Both the position numbers and the translations under genes were made by a program. From the NCBI RefSeq assembly GCF_963082655.1, contig NC_081553.1:38403205-38467204 (forward strand): DNA of 64,000 nucleotides, written 5' to 3'. The notes under the pieces were generated by a model. That model was not told the origin of the DNA. It ran no database searches and worked only from the letters and a program-made list of their open reading frames with translations. Below, piece after piece: positions 52,200 to 63,973 of the stretch (positions are counted from its first letter, which is position 1; each line of letters opens with the position of its first letter). Source of the stretch: Stomoxys calcitrans (Eukaryota; Arthropoda; Insecta; Diptera; Muscidae).

Positions 52200-52490
52200 A
52201 TCTTCTGTTCATGTGGTATCATTGATACGTATGTTGAAGTTCATGAGAGAAGTCGTTGTACAAAATTTCACCCAAATCGGATAATAATTGCACTGTGACC
52301 TCCATATGTAGGTATGGTCCGAATCGATCAATTTGACTTCTCGAGCATCTAAAGGAACCAATTCTTATCCAAATATATGTATACAAACTCCATGGGGATA
52401 TCTTTTTATGACTTTTCAATAATTCTTTTTTAGTTAATTTCAATAAAGAAAATTGACATATGCGATCCATGGTGGAGGGTGTATATCTGT
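52200..52490 (-). repeat. DINE-B remnant, terminal part
   Basis: ATGAGAGAAGTCGTTGTACA, AATTTCACCCAAATCGGATA, then CGAGCATCTAAAGGAACC, and the terminus CATATGCGATCCATGGTGGA, GGGTGTATATC. Array mostly lost. Confidence 0.6.
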
Positions 52491-54000
52491 GTTATATGTC
52501 TGTTAAAGGTAGCCCAATATAGCCCATATTCGAACATATTTTTTACTCAGATATAGCCCATATTCGAGCATATTATATTTTCCAACACTGCTACCCTTCA
52601 AAATATATTTTAAAAATTTTCAATACATCCCTCGTTAAGGACATCATCCTTTGCAGACATGCTCCTTAAACATTTCTCCTATCCCAAAGGAGAAATCAGC
52701 TTTATGGTATCTCTGCACAAGAATCTCCTTTAATATTTGCCATAATTTCCCCTTCTTATCGTGTATAGATGAATTTCCCCTCCCTATATGCACAGCCATC
52801 ATAAAAAAGGGGAACTAAAATATGGCAGTTACCCCATGCATTTCCTGTCATCAAGCGACACTTGCTACTTACTATCGCCACTTGCAGAGTCATACAGACT
52901 GCAACAACAACGAATGACGAATATGTGTTATACGCATTGCTCTCCTTCATTGTTGGCTGAGTTTGCTTGATTTATGTTAAAACTCCCTTTTTATGGCAGT
53001 CCGACATAAGTAGAGCACAACAATAAACTCGGCATAAGTGAACGTACACACACACACGCACACACACAATAGCCATCATTCAGAACATAAGCTTTCGTTG
53101 AGTGCTGCTGTGCAATAGCAACAACAAAACTTTCTCTCAATACATTCTCCCCTGAATGATAGTAGAATAGCATGCTGTCTCTCTTACACTCGCAGATAAA
53201 TGCATTGTTTTGGCCAAACTTTCTGGAATCTGAGTTGATGTTTGTTATTGTTGTTGGCTGCCGAGTTTCCCCTTATTGATGTGTGTGTTTTTCCTTAGCT
53301 AGCGAAAAACAGCAAAAGCAGCAGCAGCCATCATCATCCACATCAACGACAATAACAATAACAACAACGAAGCTCATCAAAGAATACGAGACATGGTGGT
53401 CGGTAGTCGTCATCTCAATGTGAGATGTGAAAACACAAAAGTGTGTGGGGGGGAGGGGGGTAAATAAGTTCTGCACAAGCCAACTTACATTTATAAGTCT
53501 GTAAAGTAGAAAAGCTGTAAATGTGTTCTTTTATGTTTTGTTGCTATAAAGTAGAGTGGTTACTTTTTAGTGTTAGTACGTACAGCTAGAGCCCATAGAG
53601 AGAACCCACGTTGGTTTTTTGGTGGTGCTGCTGGTGGAGGTGTTGTTGCTTTGCCCTGGCCGAGAAAAAGTGAAATAGATAGATGGCTGTAAAGCCTTAA
53701 TGTAACAAGGTCGGCAATAAATCAAATTGTTAACACTATTTGTACGTGAAGTTCGTTTCATTACACTTCAAAACACCAAAAGGGGAACACAACTGTAAGT
53801 GAAGATAAAGAGGCAGTTGCCTTGGTTATTTTCACATGTGTTTAAGTACTTTTGCAGAGGAGAAACATATGTTGGGGTAACCGTCAGATAAACTTAACGG
53901 GGCAGCAAAGAAATTTTTGCAACATAAATGGAAAATTATAGCAAATTCAAAATTCAGGACAGGGGAAATAATTTTAAAACCAAATCAAAAGTCATAAAAA
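52491..54000. other. Single-copy island, no gene seen
   Basis: A short direct repeat ATAGCCCATATTCGA near 52518 and 52555, an ACACACAC run near 53045-53068, CAGCAGCAGC near 53314 and a G-run near 53447-53460. Frames up to 67 residues without recognisable domains. I see no RNA gene. Confidence 0.5.
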
Positions 54001-54480
54001 AAATTAATAAAGCCTCCAGTGCGACTGTACATGTTTGCATCCAAATTTCGTAGAAACCCTCGAAATGTTTGCGGGAGATGGTTCTATAAGCATCTATGTA
54101 TCATCGGCTGATATGGATGTGGACTAAGGTCTAATACAACTCACTACTCCCGATTTGATCGAAATAAGGCAATGAATTTGGCTTTCATGAGTCTTTGACC
54201 TTCAATCGGAGGATAGGTTTATATGATAGCTATATACATATACCCAAATATAGTCCTAGCAGGACCATATCTAGGGGAACTTAAGCGTCCAGTACAAATA
54301 ACTGTTCTAAATAGGACCTCTTATGTGTCGTAAATCGGGTGTTCGGCCTATATGGCAGCTATTTAAAAATATCCTCTGGTTTAAAAAATATTTGGAAAGG
54401 ATGTCAAGGTGTCTTATACGGCTTAATGTGTCAAACGTCAGTGAAATCCATAGAATGGTGCAAAATTTTTAGATTTCGAC
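54000..54480 (+). repeat. Highly degenerate DINE-C remnant
   Basis: Pieces such as AGGTCTAATACAACTCACTA, GCTTTCATGAGTCTTTGACC, ATCGGAGGATAGGTTTATAT and GGATGTCAAGGTGTC match DINE-C units in order but with many changes, so this is an old copy. Confidence 0.55.
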
Positions 54481-54734
54481 AAGCGGACGGATATGGGCTG
54501 ATGATGAAGTGCGGATTTGACACTGATCTACCACTCGATTCTTCTAACTATTCTATGCCTTCACTATGACAGGGCAGGTGAGAAGTATGTTCCACCGATT
54601 CTATTCCTCTTCTTCTGCACCATAATCTGAATTGGAAGGGATGTCGAATGTACAGGCAATTGATAGGCCACAATAACCGTAAGCATCTTGAGATAATTCT
54701 GAATTAGCTATAGTCTTCAGAACTAGCAGCAAGA

Positions 54735-54835
54735 GTATGAATTGGACAGCACTCATTGATATGTGAGAAGTTTGTCCTTGTTCCCCAAAGGAATATTCAT
54801 GGGCAAATTCGCATTTTGCATATATTCTGTCAGAA
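54735..54835 (+). mobile_element. SINE tail fragment
   Basis: ATTGGACAGCACTCATTGAT, ATGTGAGAAGTTTGTCCTTG, TTCATGGGCAAATTCGCATT, TTGCATATA match the final 100 bases of the SINE at 29522-29825. Head and body are absent. Confidence 0.65.
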
Positions 54836-54839
54836 ACCT

Positions 54840-55105
54840 CAACCTCACTGTCCTCGAATATAAGGCCTTGAGTGCCGCCTTATGCCACATAAATCCTAAA
54901 TCTCGAAGGTGGTAACCCCTTCCATCAAATATTATTTGTTGCTATCGTAGTGGCACATACATCTGCCTTAAAATCCGTAGCTTAGTCCGGCTGTTTTACA
55001 GACATACTGATAAGGAATGTCTCGGAGTAGATCTTCAATCCTGTCTCTGATTCCATCTTAGAGCCATCTGAGAAGACCAAAACCAAGGTCCAACGTGACA
55101 TTTAA
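54840..55105 (-). pseudogene. Degenerate LINE fragment (Jockey-like)
   Basis: CCTCGAATATAAGGCCTTGA, GTAGTGGCACATACATCTGC and GATAAGGAATGTCTCGGAGT resemble, in order, the segment at about 51505-51610 of the larger minus-strand LINE. Too eroded to translate with confidence. Confidence 0.4.
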
Positions 55106-55109
55106 AATG

Positions 55110-55220
55110 GTTGTTGTAGTTGTTGTAGCTGGGTTGTTCGCTGAGGCGGCAGCTCTTGCCGATGAAGAAATCTATCGGATCAGTCCGGTACGAACAACCG
55201 GCTGCCATAGGATTGACATT
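55110..55220 (+). repeat. Repeat F copy 2
   Basis: TTGTTGTAGCTGGGTTGTTC, GCTGAGGCGGCAGCTCTTGC, CGATGAAGAAATCTATCGGA and CAGTCCGGTACGAACAACCG match the copy at 12205-12315 along its length. Confidence 0.7.
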
Positions 55221-55289
55221 ACAATGGTAACTTATATTAGCTTCTCTGAGATGTAGCATAAATGTCTACTTTAGGATAAAACACCGATT

Positions 55290-56480
55290 TCCTGAAATTT
55301 GCTACCATATAGACCGATCGGACCCCGATAAAGGGTCTGAAGAATAAAAAAAATAAAAGCTTTATTTATTACCCGATTTCGCTGAAATTTGTAACAGTGG
55401 GCTATTTAAAGCCTTCCAAAATCTGACGTAAGTATGGTTCAGATTGGACTATATTTAGATATAGCTGCCATATAGACCGATCTGCCGATAAAGGGTCTGA
55501 AGCCAATAAAAGCTTTATTTATTACCCCATTTCGCTGAAATTTTAAACAGTCAATAGTTTTAGGGCTCCTAGCATCTGACCCAAATATGGTTCAGATCGG
55601 ACTATATTTAGATATAGCTGCCATATAGACCGATCCGCCGATTATGGGTCTTAAGCCCATAAAAGCCACATTTATTATCCGATTTTGCTGAAATTTGGGA
55701 CGGTGAGTTATGCTAGGCCCTTCGACATCATTCTTCAATTTGGCCCACATCGGTATAGATTTGGATATAGCTGCCATGTGGACCGTTCCGCCGATTATGG
55801 GTCTTAGGGCCATAAAAGCCACATTTATTATCCGATTTCGCTGAAATTTGGGACAGCGAGTTATGCTAGGCCCTTCGACATCATTCTTCAATTTGGCCCA
55901 CATCGGTATAGATTTGGATATAGCTGCCATATAGACCGATCCGCCGATTTAGGGTCTTAAGACGATAAAACCTCATTTATTATCCGATTTTGCTGAAATT
56001 TGAGACAGTGAGTTGTGTAAGGCCCTTCGATATTATTCTTCAATTTGGCCAAATTGGTCCAGATTTGGATATAGCTGCCATATAGACCGATCTGCCGATA
56101 AAGGGTCTAAGGCCGATAAAAGCCACATTCATTATCCGATTTTGCTGAAATTTGGGACAGTGAGTTATGCTAGGCCCTTCGACATCATTCTTCAATTTGG
56201 CCCAGATCGGTATAGATTTGGATATAGCTGCCATATAGACCGATCCTAAGATTTAGGGTCTTAGGCCGTTAGAAGCCATATTTATTATCCGATTTCGCTG
56301 AAATTTGGGACAGTGAGTTATGCTAGGCCCTTCGACATAATTCTTTAATTTGACCCAGATCGGTCCAGATTTAAGTATAGCTGCCGTATAGACCGATCTC
56401 TCGTTTAAAAGTTTTGGGCCCATAAAAGGCTCATTTATAATCCGATTTCACTGAAATTTGACACAGTGACTGATGTAAGG
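55290..56480 (-). mobile_element. DINE-C array fragment, both ends missing
   Basis: About eight units. The first two or three are of the variant type (GCTTTATTTATTACCCGATT) and the rest of the common type (CACATTTATTATCCGATTTT). Array neighbours are very similar (for example AGTTATGCTAGGCCCTTCGA in four units), pointing to recent local amplification. It grades into a SINE at 56493. Confidence 0.8.
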
Positions 56481-56492
56481 CCACCGTAAGGG

Positions 56493-56736
56493 AGGCCATC
56501 CTAGCTCAGGGGTTAGCATGCCCGCCTATGACTCTGAACGCCTGGGTTCGAATCCTGGCGAGACTATCAGAAAAAAATTTTCAGCGGTGGTTTTCTTCTC
56601 CTAATGCTGGCAACATTTGTAAGGTACTATGCCATGTAAAACTTCTCTCCAAAGAGGTGTCTCACTGCGGCACACCGTTCGGACTCGGCTATAAAAAAGG
56701 AGGCCCCTTATCACTGAGCTTTAACTTGAATCGTTG
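56493..56736 (+). mobile_element. tRNA-derived SINE with intact internal promoter boxes
   Basis: Box A TAGCTCAGGGGTTAGC at about 56502-56517 and box B GGGTTCGAATCC at about 56546-56557 are both near consensus for an RNA polymerase III internal promoter. The body follows: CTAATGCTGGCAACATTTGT, GCCATGTAAAACTTCTCTCC, CGTTCGGACTCGGCTATAAA. It lacks the last approximately 90 bases seen at 29522. The head has a tRNA-like layout but does not continue into a proper acceptor stem, so it is a SINE and not a tRNA gene. The 69-residue frame across it is not coding. Confidence 0.9.
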
Positions 56737-58049
56737 AATGCATTTTTCACCGGATTCTGATGAAAAGGGGTTTTCATTTCTATTTTAAAGTTTCCATACA
56801 ATTTCTTCCTTAACAAGAGCTTCCTTCACTTGTTCATGTGTTTCGATTTTATCGCCTGCGTTTCACATTATCGCTAAATAACACACATGCATCCATCCGT
56901 CCAAGCATTTCCTCACTTGAAGTAAATGAAACCTAACGAAATTTCCTGGTGAATTATTTCTATTTAATAGAGCTCTCCAAGTAATATTTTATATTTACTG
57001 TGGTGATATTGGAAAATCGTTATAAGCTACCATAACTGTAAGGTTTTCCTTTAACTTCCTCCACTCGGGGGGTTATAATTCATTTTTTGCACATTGACTT
57101 TTGCGTTACGATATTTGGCAAGATGTGTTACACATTTTGGTTTTTTTTTCAGTGATGAGGGGAGCGTTATTTTCAGTGCTGAGGTGAGCTGTGTCAGCAA
57201 ATTAATCACAATTATGGCAGTCACAACATTTTTTTTCTATCTTAGTTTGCTCCAATCGCAAAAGTGATATTAAAAATTAATTTTGTTGATTTTTATTATT
57301 TTACTAAGGCGGAGAGGGGGAAAAGAAGGCCCCTTTGCAGCCTTACCTTTTTGCTACCACCAAATGGCGATGTATGCTGTCGATGCGATTTGAAAATACG
57401 CGAGCAATTTTAACTGCCTCGTATACAGCGAGAAAGAGAGAAAAAGGAGATTTATGGCTTTGATGAAATGATTTTATTTATGGGCCATTGCTTAGATTTT
57501 GAATTCGATGAAGATTGAAATCAACTCGCACGAAATGTCTGTCTGTGGGTCTGTTTGCCTTTGGTGGCTTTTATGCATTGAGTGCTAAGTGGAAGATGAG
57601 ACGCATGGTGCTGTGCTGTACTATGTGCCGTAATGAATGCGGTGTGAGGATATTTGTAACAGATGATTAAGGAATTTATTCAAAACGATATGGGATGTGA
57701 GATACATAAAGTTTTAAGTACTCCCACCACATCTCATAACTTCTGCTGAGACAATAAATTTTGAGAAAATAAGGCAAAAGATGGAAATAGTTTGGCCAAA
57801 AAAAAAAAAAGTGTTAAGGATATTGATGGATCTCAAAGTTTGTTTATCAAGCAAGGGCAGCGAAATAAATATATGGGAAATTATTTAAAAAAAAATGAAA
57901 ATAAGAAATTTAAAAAAAAAATTCAAATTGTTTCAAAATTGTAACACTTTTTATATGGAAAAATAGTTGACAAAATTTTCTCAAAAATAAAATGTGGACC
58001 AAAATTCTTTAAAAATAAAATTAAGTCAAAATCTTTCCTATATATAAAC
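56737..58049. other. Single-copy island, no gene seen
   Basis: Unique AT-rich DNA with poly-A/T runs near 57140, 57800 and 57890-57920. No frame above 60 residues with recognisable content and no repeat family match. Confidence 0.5.
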
Positions 58050-60312
58050 CAGTAAGGAAAGGCAAAAGTCGGGCGGTGTCGACTTTATTATACCCTACAC
58101 CAACTCTATATATACAAAAGTGGGGCTATATCTAATTTTGAACCAATTTTGATAGACCTCGGGAAGATTAGTCAATTTTAGAAAATTTTGGGAAGATTGG
58201 TCAATAAATGCGTTTGCAGTGGGTCTAGGAGTGATAATCGGCCGATATATACATATGTGAGGTATACCTAAATCTGAACCAATTTCTATGAAATTCGCCA
58301 GTAATATCGAGGGTCATAAGAAAATCCTTCCAACCAAATTTCAAGAGAATCGGTTAACAAATGACAATTTTATTGCTATATTACTGCAAATCGGACTAAC
58401 ATATATATGGGAGCTATATCAAAATCTGAACCGATTTCTATAATATTCACCAATTATATTAGGAGTCATAAGAAAATCCTTCCTGCCAAATTTCGAGAGA
58501 ATCGGTTAAGAAATGACTATTTTATTGCATTATTACTGCAAATCGGACGAACATATATATGGGAGCTATATCCAAATCTGAACCGATTTCTATAATATTC
58601 ACTTTTAATATCGAGAGTCATAAGAAAATCCCTCCTGCCAAATTTCGAGAGAATCGGTTAACAAATGACAATTTTATTGCAGTATTACTGCAAATATATA
58701 GGAGCTATATCCAAATGTGAACCGATTTCTAATAAATTCACCTGTAATATCGAGAGTCATAAGAAAATCCCTCCTGCCAAATTTCGAGAGAATCGGTGAA
58801 CAAATGACCATTTTATTGCTGTATTACTGCAAATCGGATGAACATATATATAGGAGCTATATCCAAATCTGAACCGATTTCTATAATATTCATCAGTTAT
58901 ATTAGGAGTCATAAGAAAATCCTTCCTGCCAAATTTCGAGAGAATCGGTCAACAAATGAAAATTTTTTTGCAGTATTACTGCAAATCGGAAGAACATATA
59001 TATGGGAGCTATATCCAAATCTGAACCGATTTCTATAATATTCATCAGTTATATTAGGAGTCATAAGAAAATCCTTCCTGCCAAATTTCGAGAGAATCGG
59101 TCAACAAATGAAAATTTTTTTGCAGTATTACTGCAAATCGGACGAACATATATATGGGAGCTATATCCAAATCTGAACCGATTTCTATAATATTCACCAG
59201 TTATATTAGGAGTCATAAGAAAATCCTTCCTACCAAATTTCAAGAGAATCGGTTAACAAATGACAATTTTATTGCTGTATTACTGCAAATCGGACGAACA
59301 TATATATGGGAGCTATATCCAAATCTGAACCGATTTCTATAATATTCACCAGTTATATTAGGAGTCATAAGAAAATCCTTCCTACCAAATTTCAAGAGAA
59401 TCGGTTAACAAATGACAATTTTATTGCTGTATTACTGCAAATCGGACGAACATATATATGGGAGCTATATCCAAATCTGAACCGATTTTTATGAAACTCA
59501 TCAGTAATATCGAGAGCCATAACAAAATCCTTCGTACCAAATTTCAAGAGAAACGGTTAACAAATAACAATTTTATTGCAGTATTACTGCAAATCGGACG
59601 AACATATATATAGCAGCTATATCCAAATCTGAACCGATTGCTATAATATTCACCAGTTATATTAGGAGTCATAAGAAAATCCTTCCTGCCAAATTTCGAG
59701 AGAATCGGTCAACTTATGACCATTTTCTTGCTGTATTACTGCAAATCGGACGAACATATATATGGGAGCTATATCCAAATCTGAACCGATTTCTATAATA
59801 TTCAGTTTTGATTTTGTGAGTCATAAAATAATCCTTCCTGCCAAAATTCGAGAGAATTGGTTAACAAATGACTATTTTATTGCATTATTTCTGCAAATCG
59901 GACGAACATATATATGGAAGGTATATCCAAATCTGAACCGATTTTTTCCAGTTTCAATAGGTCTCGTCTCTAGGCCGAAAAACATGCCCATACCAAATTT
60001 GAAGACGATAGGATAAAAATTGCGACCTGTAGTTTGTACACAAATTAACATGGACAGACGGACGGACAGACGAACGGACAGACGGACGGACAGACAGACG
60101 TACGGCCAGACAGACGGACGGACTGACAGACGGAAGGACAGACAGACGGACGGACAGATAGACAGACGGACATAGCTAAATCGAATCAGAAAATGATTCT
60201 GAGTCGATCGGTATACTCATCAATGGGTCTATCTCTCTTCCTTATGAGTGTTACAAACTAATTCACTAAGTTATAATACCCTGTACCACAGTAGTGATGT
60301 AGGGTATAAAAA
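58050..60312 (+). mobile_element. DINE-D element (Helentron-like), complete
   Basis: Left end GTAAGGAAAGGCAAAAGTCG, GACTTTATTATACCCTACAC. About eleven units follow at 152-bp spacing (GGGAGCTATATCCAAATCTG at about 59003, 59155, 59307, 59459), containing CAAATTTCGAGAGAATCGGT and ATTTTATTGCTGTATTACTG. Then come a GACA/GACG tract at 60052-60172, CATAGCTAAATCGAATCAGA, a hairpin GAATCA-GAAAA-TGATTC at 60183-60199, and the right end GTGATGTAGGGTATAAAAA. TATACCCTACACCA at the left is matched inverted with one change at the right. Units at 59154 and 59306 give identical 62-residue frames, showing recent duplication. None of these frames is a gene. Confidence 0.9.
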
Positions 60313-61690
60313 TCAATTCGGTTTGTTTGTGTGTTTCGTATAGACTCAAAAACGGCTGAACCTATTTTCTAGAAATTTTCATATATGGTGCATAATGATC
60401 CCTTAGTGAAAATAGGGTACTACATTTTTTTAAATTTCTGAAGGGGGAGCGGACCTTCCCCCTTACCCTAATTTTCAGCAACGCTAGATCTCTCAGATGG
60501 GGGTGCGATTTAAGCGAAATTTTGTGTGCATTCTTATAGTAACCTAAAAACAAAAATTTAGTATCCATATTCCGGGTGGGGTACCTAGGGGGGACGCCCC
60601 ACCCGCAAAACCTACCAAACACATATATAGACCAATCAAGACAACATGAGACTCAAATAAAAGGAATTGAATACAAGAAAACATATCTGATATCCAATTT
60701 TCGACCAAGTGTTTGGGGGACCACCCCAATCCCCAAAACACCCCTAAATCGGACATACTTACCGACCACTGCAATATGGGACACAAATGTAAGGTAATTG
60801 CGAATATAATACGAATCTGACATCCAAATATAGGATTCTGGGGGTTCACACCTTCCCCAAAACCTCCCTGCAACTAGGACTTATTTACTGACAACGGCAA
60901 TATGGAGCTCTAATTAAAGGTATTTGAGTGCAGAATACGAAGGCGATATCCAGATATGATACCATGTGTTTGGGGGGCGTCCGACCCCAAAAACACCCCC
61001 AAAGAGGAAAAATTTACTATCATAGCAATATGGGGTTCAAATGAAATGTCCTTGGAAGTAAAGTACGAATCTGACACCAATATTCAGGAAAAAGTATATA
61101 CGGAGCCACCCCAGCCCCATAACACAACTTAGATGGGACGCTGACCATTGCCCAAATAAGAGGTATATCAGAGAAGAACACGAATCTGATATATATTTTC
61201 AGGGTCTAGTCACTGAGTGGCCGCCCCTTCCCCCAAACCGGACATGTTTGCCGCCTATGGAATATAAACTCAAATTGAAGGTATTTGGCACAAATGAAAG
61301 GTATTTGAGATTAGAAAACGAATTTCATAACCAATTTTGAGGTCTAGTGTATGGGGGACGCCTCATCGCATAAACTTCCCCTAAATGGTATTTGAGAGAA
61401 GATGCTCATATTTTTCTCAGGGCCAAGTGTCTGGGGGACCAAAACACCCTTAAATCGGATACACATATTTACCGATCATGGCAATATGTGGCTCAAATCA
61501 GAGGTATTTCAAAGTAGAGCATGAAATTCATACCCACTTTCGGGAGCCCACAATGGGTGTCCACACTACCCCTTTAACCCACCAACTACCACCCTGTGGG
61601 TCTTCCCACTCCCAAAATCCATGGGAATTTCGGGCTCAAATAAAGTCTTTTAAGAGTGAAGTACATCCAACATCCAAACTTAAATGACCC
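60313..61690 (-). repeat. Family A element, reverse copy with intact tail
   Basis: Starts with the complement of the family tail (CGGTTTGTTTGTGTGTTTCG, AAAACGGCTGAACCTATTTT). It then has G/C-run segments (GGGGGAGCGGACCTTCCCCC near 60443; GGGGACGCCCCACCCGC near 60589) and about seven array units carrying CAATATGGGGTTCAAATG and GTGTTTGGGGGACCACCCC. It abuts the end of DINE-D. Confidence 0.8.
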
Positions 61691-61699
61691 TAAATCCTT

Positions 61700-62260
61700 G
61701 AATTTTGATTTCTAGGGCCACTAAATGACGCAATTCTTATCCGATTTGACTGAAATTTTGCATGAAGTGTTTTGTTATGACTTCCAATAACTGTGCTAAG
61801 TATGGTTCAAATCGGTTCATAACCTGATATAGCTGTCATATAAACCGATCTTGGATGTTGACTTCTTGAACCTCTATAGGGCACAATTCTTATCAAATTT
61901 GGCTGAAATTTTGTATGAGGTGTTTGGCTATGACTTTCAACAGATGAGGAAAGTAAAGCCCAAATCAGTTCAAAACCTCATATAATTGCCATAGGAACCG
62001 ATCTCGGATATACGCTTCTTCAGCCTCCAGAAGGCGTAGTTTTAGTCCGATTTGGCTGAAATTTTGTACAAAGACTTATTCTATGACCTTTAGCATTCGT
62101 ACTGAATATGGCTCAAATCGGCCAATAACCTGATATAGCTCCCATATAAACCGACCTTCCGATTTTACTTTTTTAGCCCCCCTATAGGGGGCAAACCAAG
62201 TATGGTCCGAATCGGTCCATAATCTAATATAGTTTCAATAGCATTCATACCCATTATCCT
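61700..62260 (-). mobile_element. DINE-B array fragment
   Basis: About three and a half units: CGCAATTCTTATCCGATTTG, GATATAGCTGTCATATAAAC, CTTGACTTCTTGAACC-like words, then a partial unit before 62260. Both ends are missing; it runs into the right end of a DINE-C. Confidence 0.75.
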
Positions 62261-62261
62261 T

Positions 62262-63732
62262 TTTAGACCCACCACCGAAGGATGGGGGTATATTCATTTC
62301 GTCATTCCGTTTGCAACACATCGAAATATCCATTTCCGACTCTATAAAGTATATATATTCTTGATCGGCGTAAAAATCTAAGACGATCTAGACATGTCCG
62401 TCAGTCTGTCCGTCCGACTGTTGAAATCACGCTGCAGTCTTCATAAATAGAGATATTGAGCCGAGACTTTGCACAGATCCTTTTTTTGTCCATAAGCAGG
62501 TCGAGTTCGAAGATGGGCTATGTCGGACTATATCTTGATATAGCCCCCATATAGACCGATCCGCCGATTTAGGATCTTAGGCAAATAAAGTCCACATTTA
62601 TTATCCGATTTTGCTGAAATTTGGGACAGTGAGTTGTGTTAGGCCTTTCGACATCCTTCGTGAATTTGGCCCAGATCGGACCAGATTTGGATATAGCTGC
62701 CATATAGACCGATCCTCCGATTAAGGGTCTTAGGCCCATAAAAGGAACATTTATTATCCGATTTTGCTGAAATTTGGGACAGTGAGTTCTCTGAGGCCCT
62801 TCGACATCCTTCGTAAATTTGGCTTAGATCGGTCCAGATTTGGATATATCTGCCATATAGACCAATCCTCCGATTTAGGGTCTTAGGCGCATAAAAGGCG
62901 CATTTATTGTCCGATGTCGCCAAAATTTGGGACAGTGAGTTTAGTTAAGCCCTTTGACATACTTCTGCATTATGGCACAGATCGGTTCATATTTTTATAT
63001 AGCTGCCATATAGACTGATCTCTCGGTTTGAGGTTTCGGGGCCATAAAAGGCGCATTTATTGTCCAATGTCGCCGCAATTTGGGACAGTGAATTGTATTA
63101 GGCCCATCGACATCCTTCGTCAATTTGGCTCATATCGGTTCAGATTTGGATATAGCTGCCATATAGACCGATCCTCCGATTTAGGGTCTTAGGCGCATAA
63201 AAGGCGCATTTATTGTCCAATGTCGCCGAAATTTGGGACAGTGAGTTAAGTTAAGCCCCTTGACATACTTCTGCATTATGGCACAGATCGGTCCAGATGT
63301 GGATATAGCTGCCATAAAAGCTGATATCTCGGTTTAAAATTTTGGGGCCATAAAAGGCGCATTTATTGTCCAATGTCTCCGCAATTTGGGACAGTGAATT
63401 GTGTTAGGCCCCTCAACATCCTTCTTCAATTTCACTCAGATTGGTCCAGATTTGGATATAGATGTCATATAGACCGATGTCTCGATTTAATGTTTTGGCC
63501 CATAAAAGGCGCATTTATTGTCTGATGTTGCCGAAATTTGGGACAGAGAGTTAAGTTAAGCCCCTCCACATATTTCTGCAATTTGGTCTAGATCGATCAA
63601 GATTTCCATATAGCTGCCATAGAGACCGATATCTCGATTTAAAGTCTTGGCCCCAAAAACGGCGCATTTATTATCCGATTTAACTGAAATTTGACACATT
63701 GACTTATGTTAGGCTTTTCGACATCCATGTTG
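62262..63732 (-). mobile_element. DINE-C element, intact microsatellite end, continues past MITE
   Basis: Starts TTTTAGACCCACCACCGAAG, GATGGGGGTATATTC, then TATATATTCTTGATCGGCGT, a GTCC/GTCT tract near 62397-62427, ATCACGCTGCAGTCTTCATA, and TTTTTTTGTCCATAAGCAGG. About eight array units follow. Its post-array segment is uninterrupted, unlike the copies at 24145 and 45448, which carry nested DINE-B elements there. It is interrupted at 63733 by a mariner MITE and leaves the window. Confidence 0.85.
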
Positions 63733-63734
63733 TA

Positions 63735-63971
63735 TTGGGTTGCCCAAAAAGTAATTGCGGATTTTTCATATAGTCGGCGTTGACAAATTTTTTCACAGCT
63801 TGTGACTCTGTAATTGCATTCTTTCTTCTGTCAGTTATCAGCTGTTACTTTTAGCTTGCTTTAGAAAAGAAGTGTAAAAAAAGTATATTTGATTAAAGTT
63901 CATTCTAAGTTTTATTAAAAATGCATTTACTTTCTTTTAAAAAATCCGCAATTATTTTTTGGGCAACCCAA
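63735..63971 (+). mobile_element. mariner MITE, complete, 237 bp
   Basis: TA at 63733-63734 and 63972-63973. Termini TTGGGTTGCCCAAAAAGTAA and its complement with one change near the right end (TTATTTTTTGGGCAACCCAA). Inserted in a DINE-C array unit, so younger than that element. Confidence 0.95.
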
Positions 63972-63973
63972 TA

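Noticed and set aside
56493..56565. tRNA gene
   Set aside because: Boxes A and B are good, but the sequence runs on into a SINE body also present elsewhere, and a paired acceptor stem is not apparent.
58050..60010. Regular 152-bp repetition resembling a CRISPR array
   Set aside because: Unit length is far too long, the whole unit is repeated with no unique spacers, and the context is a fly transposon.
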